Shown: positions 6,560-9,292 of the stretch, in pieces
Position numbering within the stretch: the first letter of the stretch is position 1
Layout of the letters: each line of letters opens with the position of its first letter
Source of the DNA: Calditrichia bacterium
GTDB taxonomy: Bacteria; Calditrichota; Calditrichia; RBG-13-44-9
DNA: 9,292 nucleotides
Assembly (NCBI GenBank): GCA_026991005.1
Contig: JALXCH010000020.1
Coordinates: forward strand, 1-9,292
Reading direction: 5' to 3'
Position numbers and translations under genes: made by a program
Notes under the pieces: model-generated
Told to the model about the DNA's origin: nothing
Databases searched by the model: none
What the model saw: the letters and a program-made list of their open reading frames with translations, nothing else

Positions 6560-6712
6560 GGTAAAATTCCAAAAAAACAAATCCCACATCCCAAATGATT
6601 TGACAGATTTTTTTCTACCCTAAATTATGTCGGTATTTTTCATTCGCGCTCATTCGTGTGATTCGTGGGCAAATAATTCGTGGATAAATTCCCATTCGTC
6701 CGATTCGTGGTT
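6560..6712 (+). repeat. ATTCGTG-family interspersed repeat, copy C (full length)
   Basis: It starts with A-rich AAATTCCAAAAAAACAAATCCC words, then CAGATTTTTTTCTACCCTAAATTATG. The words ATTCGCG (6642), ATTCGTG (6652, 6661, 6676), ATTCGTC (6694) and ATTCGTG (6703) have the offsets +10, +9, +15, +18, +9, exactly as in copy A. Shared segments include ATTCGTGTGATTCGTGGGCA. It abuts the REP-like element on its left and ends about 55 bases from the channel gene's stop. Confidence 0.75.
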
Positions 6713-6768
6713 TTATTAATTTCGGTGAATCCTGTGGTTGTAAAAACCTGATACGCCCAGGAGAAAAA

Positions 6769-7773
6769 TTACGGTTTCGAGGCCAATTCCACCAGCTTGA
6801 GGATGTTCTTTTCCTCCCCAATAACAATGAGCCGATCCTGAGCATGGATTACCGTACGGGATTGCGGATTGTACACAATTTTACCGCTGGCGGTAAAAAT
6901 AGCCACAATAATAATATTCAACTGTTTACGAATGGGTGATTCGGCCAGGGTCATTCCCACCAGGGTAGAATCGGGATGCACTTCCACCTCTTCTAACTGC
7001 AGGTCAATCTGCTTTTCGCGGGCGATGATGTCAATAAAATCCACCACTCCGGGCCGAAGCAGCACTTGCGCCATGCGATGCCCGCCAATTTCGTACGGTT
7101 TAACCACCCGATTGGCTCCGGCTTTAAGTAGCTTGGATTCCGTTTCCTCCTCCACCGCCCGGGAGACGATGAACACATTGGGATTCATCACCCGGGCAGA
7201 GAGGGTGGTAAACACATTTTCCGCTTCGGTGGGCAACACCGCCACCAATCCCCGCGCCTGACGCACACCCGCCCGTTCCAGCACATCATCCTGGGTAGCA
7301 TCCCCCTCCACATAAAGATAGCCCAGATCCCGTAAAGTATCGATTTTCACAGGATCGTTTTCCACCACTACAAAAGGGGCTTTATTGGCCTGCAGTTCCA
7401 GGCAAATCTGTTTCCCCATCCGTCCGAAACCGCAAATGATGTAATGATTTTTCAGACTGTTCACTTTGCGGGACATACGACGCCTCCTGAGTAAATAATT
7501 CTCCAACACCAACTGGGCAACCCGCCCACCGGTGTAGGCAATGGTGACAACACCCAGCACAATAACCCCGATGGTAAACAACCGTCCGGCAGGCGAAAGG
7601 GGGTGTACCTCGGCAAATCCGGTTGTGGTAATGGAAATCACCGTCATGTACAGGGCATCGAAAAAATTCCAGCCCTCAATCAGTACATACCCCAGAGCAC
7701 CAATGAGCACCAACCCAATCAACAGCCCAATGGCCACCTGAACCTGATGCCATGTTTTACTTTCCCTGCTCAT
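6769..7773 (-). CDS. Two-TM potassium channel with RCK (TrkA-N/TrkA-C) domain
   Basis: A 334-aa MthK-like channel subunit: two membrane helices around a pore loop, then a cytoplasmic ligand-binding RCK module. TM1 is about residues 11-31, the pore loop about 37-57, and TM2 about 64-91, ending in a basic RRRRM stretch. The selectivity filter reads TTTGFAE (49-55) where typical channels have TVGYGD: G52 is kept, Tyr is Phe, the second Gly is Ala and Asp is Glu. The RCK_N Rossmann domain starts at YIICGFGRMG (111-120, GxGxxG), with Glu138 at the end of beta-2, which favours NAD(H) or adenosine ligands, and EGDAT (157-161). A TrkA_C-like domain occupies about 243-330. The ATG at 7773 has AAAGG (7781-7785) seven bases upstream. 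It is probably tetrameric or octameric at its RCK ring, gating K+ or a related ion at the inner membrane. The altered filter makes selectivity uncertain. Confidence 0.88.
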   Translation of the reverse strand: MSRESKTWHQVQVAIGLLIGLVLIGALGYVLIEGWNFFDALYMTVISITTTGFAEVHPLSPAGRLFTIGVIVLGVVTIAYTGGRVAQLVLENYLLRRRRMSRKVNSLKNHYIICGFGRMGKQICLELQANKAPFVVVENDPVKIDTLRDLGYLYVEGDATQDDVLERAGVRQARGLVAVLPTEAENVFTTLSARVMNPNVFIVSRAVEEETESKLLKAGANRVVKPYEIGGHRMAQVLLRPGVVDFIDIIAREKQIDLQLEEVEVHPDSTLVGMTLAESPIRKQLNIIIVAIFTASGKIVYNPQSRTVIHAQDRLIVIGEEKNILKLVELASKP

Positions 7774-7787
7774 CGGTAAACCTTTGC

Positions 7788-7814
7788 TTCACCTTTTCCA
7801 CATTTTGAGGTGAA
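7788..7814 (-). promoter_or_regulatory. Inverted repeat in the leader of the channel gene
   Basis: TTCACCT (7788-7794) and AGGTGAA (7808-7814) form a perfect seven-pair stem with a 13-base loop. On the mRNA it would end about three bases upstream of the AAAGG ribosome site. It could be a leader hairpin modulating translation or a dimeric-regulator site; sequence alone cannot tell. No convincing promoter was found in the 135-base gap. Confidence 0.3.
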
Positions 7815-7908
7815 AATAAAATTACTGCTCATTCTGCACCTAATTTCAGTAATATTGCTAACCACAGGTCTTCGAGATTTTTGAAATGGGTCTCCGTCTC
7901 CACAGGGT

Positions 7909-8910
7909 TTATTTCCGCAAATTCACCAGCACCCGTCCCACCTGCTCTCCTTTCAGAATGCGGTCAATCTCCTGGTTTAACTCCTCCAGAGAAACCTCCC
8001 GTGCCAGGGAATCCAATCCGGGGATTTTCCATTCCCCGGCTAACAGTTCCCACAATTTTCGTCTCAAAGGCATGGGAGTGGTGGCAGAAGCCACCCCAAA
8101 CAGGGTTACCCCGCGCAGAATAAAGGGGAACATATTGGTATGCAATTCCGAAGAAGCCACATTGCCCACACACACTACCGACGCTTCGTGCAGGGTAGAA
8201 CGCAAGACGGTGGAAAGCACATTCCCTCCTACGGTATCCAGCACACCCTGCCAGCGTTTGGAAAGGAGGGGTTTTCCGCTGTGGTCATCCACTTCCTCTC
8301 GGGGCAAAACTTCCGCCGCTCCCAGAGATTTTAAAAACTCCTGCTGATTGCTCTTCCCGGTGGCAGCAACCACCCGAAAGCCCAGGTGCGAGAGGAGAGC
8401 CACGCCCAGACTTCCCACTCCACCGGTAGCCCCGGTCACCAGTACTTCCCCTTTTTCCGGAGACACACCGTTTTGTTTCATTTTAAACACGGCTTCGGCT
8501 GCGGTAAAACCGGCCGTACCCAGAATCATGCTTTCGCGCAAGGTGAGTCCCGCCGGAAGGGGAACAATCCAGGCAGCAGGCACCCGGATGTACTGGCCGA
8601 ATCCACCGCTGGTGTTCATTCCCAGATCGTAGCCAGTAACAATTACCGGATCGCCGGGACGAAACTGCTCCACCCGGGATTCGACCACTTCTCCGGCGGC
8701 ATCAATGCCGGGAGTATGAGGATACTGGCGGGTAATCCCTTTATGCCCACGGGCCGAAAGGGCATCCTTGTAATTCAAATCCGAATATTGCACTCGAATC
8801 AGTACCTCTCCCTCTGGCAGCTCGGCAATCGACTTCTCCCCCAAAAAGCGACGGAATTCCCCCGGAGTGGGTTCTTCCACAATTAACGCACGAAAACGTT
8901 TCTGCTCCAC
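7909..8910 (-). CDS. yhdH: YhdH/AcuI-type NADPH-dependent acrylyl-CoA reductase / quinone oxidoreductase
   Basis: A 333-aa medium-chain dehydrogenase/reductase of the zinc-free YhdH/YhfP subfamily. Characterised members (AcuI) reduce acryloyl-CoA to propionyl-CoA with NADPH, detoxifying acrylate; others are annotated as quinone reductases. Evidence: an N-terminal GroES-like domain with YSDLNYKDAL (42-51) and HTPGIDAAGEV (65-75); the cofactor-binding loop VTGATGGVGSLGV (158-170); TGKSNQQEFLKSLGA (184-198), the NADP-phosphate region; and the subfamily signature FPFILRGVTLFGVAS (261-275). The length fits the family (about 325-335 aa). No structural-zinc cysteine cluster is present, as expected. 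The start is GTG at 8910, chosen because GAGGAG lies eight bases upstream and the protein then aligns from its usual N-terminal beta strand. A good sigma-70-like promoter lies about 55 bases upstream, so it is probably monocistronic. The physiological substrate is not certain. Confidence 0.9.
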   Translation of the reverse strand: MEQKRFRALIVEEPTPGEFRRFLGEKSIAELPEGEVLIRVQYSDLNYKDALSARGHKGITRQYPHTPGIDAAGEVVESRVEQFRPGDPVIVTGYDLGMNTSGGFGQYIRVPAAWIVPLPAGLTLRESMILGTAGFTAAEAVFKMKQNGVSPEKGEVLVTGATGGVGSLGVALLSHLGFRVVAATGKSNQQEFLKSLGAAEVLPREEVDDHSGKPLLSKRWQGVLDTVGGNVLSTVLRSTLHEASVVCVGNVASSELHTNMFPFILRGVTLFGVASATTPMPLRRKLWELLAGEWKIPGLDSLAREVSLEELNQEIDRILKGEQVGRVLVNLRK

Positions 8911-8964
8911 ACTTACTTCTCCTCTATCTTTTCCAAACCGTTTCTACATAGCATGCCACAGGGA

Positions 8965-8993
8965 ATTTTAACCAATTTCCTCTATTCTTGCAA
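8965..8993 (-). promoter_or_regulatory. Sigma-70-like promoter for the yhdH-type gene
   Basis: On the minus strand TTGCAA (8988-8993, four of six) and TAAAAT (8965-8970, five of six) are separated by exactly 17 bases. Transcription would begin near 8958, giving a leader of roughly 47 bases before the GTG at 8910. The position between the small gene's terminator and this gene fits an independent unit. Confidence 0.5.
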
Positions 8994-9012
8994 AGAAAAT
9001 CCCATAAACACA

Positions 9013-9040
9013 AAAAGGCAGAGGAATTCCCCTGCCTTTT
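9013..9040 (-). terminator. Rho-independent, probably bidirectional terminator
   Basis: AAAAGGCAG (9013-9021) pairs perfectly with CTGCCTTTT (9032-9040), nine pairs; the inner GG/CC pairs (9023-9024/9029-9030) extend it past one mismatch to an AATT loop. On the minus strand it is followed by a T-run ending at about 9012, 35 bases after the stop of the 38-aa gene. It ends that transcript and insulates the yhdH-type promoter just downstream. Confidence 0.85.
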
Positions 9041-9074
9041 AAGTGCACAAATTTTAAAGTCCCGTTCCACTCTC

Positions 9075-9191
9075 TTAAGCACGCTTACTGTGATCCACGG
9101 CCTTCAGAATCTTCAGATTCAACACGATGAAACGAAAGAACTGAATAATTTTGCAATTCATTAGAAATCTATCTTTCTTGGTAATTTCCAT
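9075..9191 (-). CDS. 38-residue basic, hydrophobic small protein (unknown function)
   Basis: The frame runs from ATG (9189-9191) to TAA (9075-9077). It begins MEITKKDRFL, has a central KIIQFFRFIVLNLKILK, and ends AVDHSKRA. Residues about 14-31 form a hydrophobic stretch with regularly placed Lys/Arg, consistent with an amphipathic or membrane-surface helix, flanked by basic ends; net charge is clearly positive. One Cys (residue 13) is present. Support for a real gene: a perfect AAGGAG (9199-9204) with an ideal seven-base spacer, a strong terminator 35 bases after the stop, and a candidate promoter upstream, all fitting a stand-alone unit. I cannot name a family. It could be a small membrane-associated regulator, a toxin-like peptide or a structural small protein; nothing here decides. 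No partner gene or antitoxin is adjacent. Confidence 0.75.
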   Translation of the reverse strand: MEITKKDRFLMNCKIIQFFRFIVLNLKILKAVDHSKRA

Positions 9192-9198
9192 GACGTTT

Positions 9199-9204
9199 CT
9201 CCTT
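9199..9204 (-). promoter_or_regulatory. Strong ribosome binding site of the 38-aa gene
   Basis: AAGGAG on the minus strand, seven bases before the ATG. It is the best Shine-Dalgarno match in the window and the main reason for calling the short frame a gene. Confidence 0.7.
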
Positions 9205-9252
9205 GTTTTCGTTTAAAATCTCAACCAATAACCCGTCAGGCATTATTCTGGG

Positions 9253-9282
9253 ATAATACTCCAGCCAATACGGGCCTGTAAT
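9253..9282 (-). promoter_or_regulatory. Candidate promoter of the 38-aa gene
   Basis: On the minus strand ATTACA (9277-9282, four of six) and TATTAT (9253-9258, five of six) are 18 bases apart, giving a leader of about 55 bases. ATTAT/ATAAT arms (9242-9246, 9253-9257) form a short inverted repeat over the -10. The evidence is weak because the region is at the window edge and AT-rich. Confidence 0.3.
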
Positions 9283-9292
9283 TTATGGATAA

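Larger units (their letters stand above)
6151..6768. other. 618-base repeat-rich region between convergent genes
   Basis: It separates the glycosyltransferase (plus) from the channel gene (minus), so no promoter is required here. Contents in order: a hairpin at 6186-6202, an ACCGCA/GCGCAAAG-type fragment at 6280-6310, ATTCGTG repeat copy B (about 6308-6435), the REP-like element (6469-6556), and copy C (about 6560-6712). Open frames crossing it consist of repeat DNA and lack ribosome binding sites. No classic hairpin-plus-T-run terminator is visible for either flanking gene; the palindromic elements may serve instead (inference). Confidence 0.65.

Noticed and set aside
6615..6845. Minus-strand 76-codon frame across the repeat and the end of the channel gene
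   Set aside because: Much of it is repeat copy C and the rest overlaps the channel gene in another frame; no ribosome binding site.
7886..8886. Several plus-strand open frames opposite the yhdH-type gene
   Set aside because: They are Pro/Arg/His-rich shadows with no family features; the minus-strand gene has clear motifs throughout.
9236..9292. C-terminal tail of a further minus-strand gene at the right edge
   Set aside because: Two frames are open from the edge (stops at 9243-9245 and 9236-9238) and neither 15-18 residue tail can be recognised, so neither can be supported.

Overview
The window looks like a piece of a bacterial chromosome, most likely from the FCB side of the tree (Calditrichota/KSB1/Bacteroidota-like). 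This placement is inferred from protein style: a Bacteroidota-like short-chain prenyl synthase, a YfhO-type membrane protein coupled to a 'SYYWPPSGGPG' glycosyltransferase, and intergenic DNA full of degenerate short repeats. No rRNA or single-copy marker is present, so the placement is tentative. There is no phage, plasmid, CRISPR array, tRNA or complete insertion sequence. Every gene except the first, which runs off the left edge, looks intact.

Layout. (1) Bases 1-1825, plus strand: the 3' end of a small cysteine-rich (zinc-ribbon-like) protein, then a PtsN-like PTS EIIA protein, then a polyprenyl (probably geranylgeranyl/farnesyl) diphosphate synthase that starts at a TTG 11 bases after the EIIA stop. 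(2) Bases 1826-2308: a gene-free stretch carrying copy A of an ATTCGTG-based repeat and a candidate promoter for the next operon. (3) Bases 2309-6150, plus strand: a large YfhO-family membrane protein and a GT4-like glycosyltransferase, overlapping by ATGA and presumably acting together in cell-surface glycan synthesis. (4) Bases 6151-6768: a gene-free stretch between convergent genes, built from two more copies (B and C) of the ATTCGTG repeat, a GTAG/CTAC-bounded REP/BIME-like palindromic element, and other hairpins. (5) Bases 6769-8910, minus strand: a two-pore-helix potassium channel with an RCK (TrkA) domain and an unusual selectivity filter, then a YhdH/AcuI-type medium-chain reductase with a good promoter. 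(6) Bases 9013-9191, minus strand: a complete tiny transcription unit encoding a 38-residue basic, hydrophobic protein with a strong ribosome binding site and its own terminator.

The items most worth following up are the 38-aa gene, the ATTCGTG repeat family (copies A and C keep exactly the same phasing over 70 bases, and copy B is an internal deletion), the REP-like element, and the TTTGFAE selectivity filter of the potassium channel. No multi-gene defence or biosynthetic system can be recognised here.
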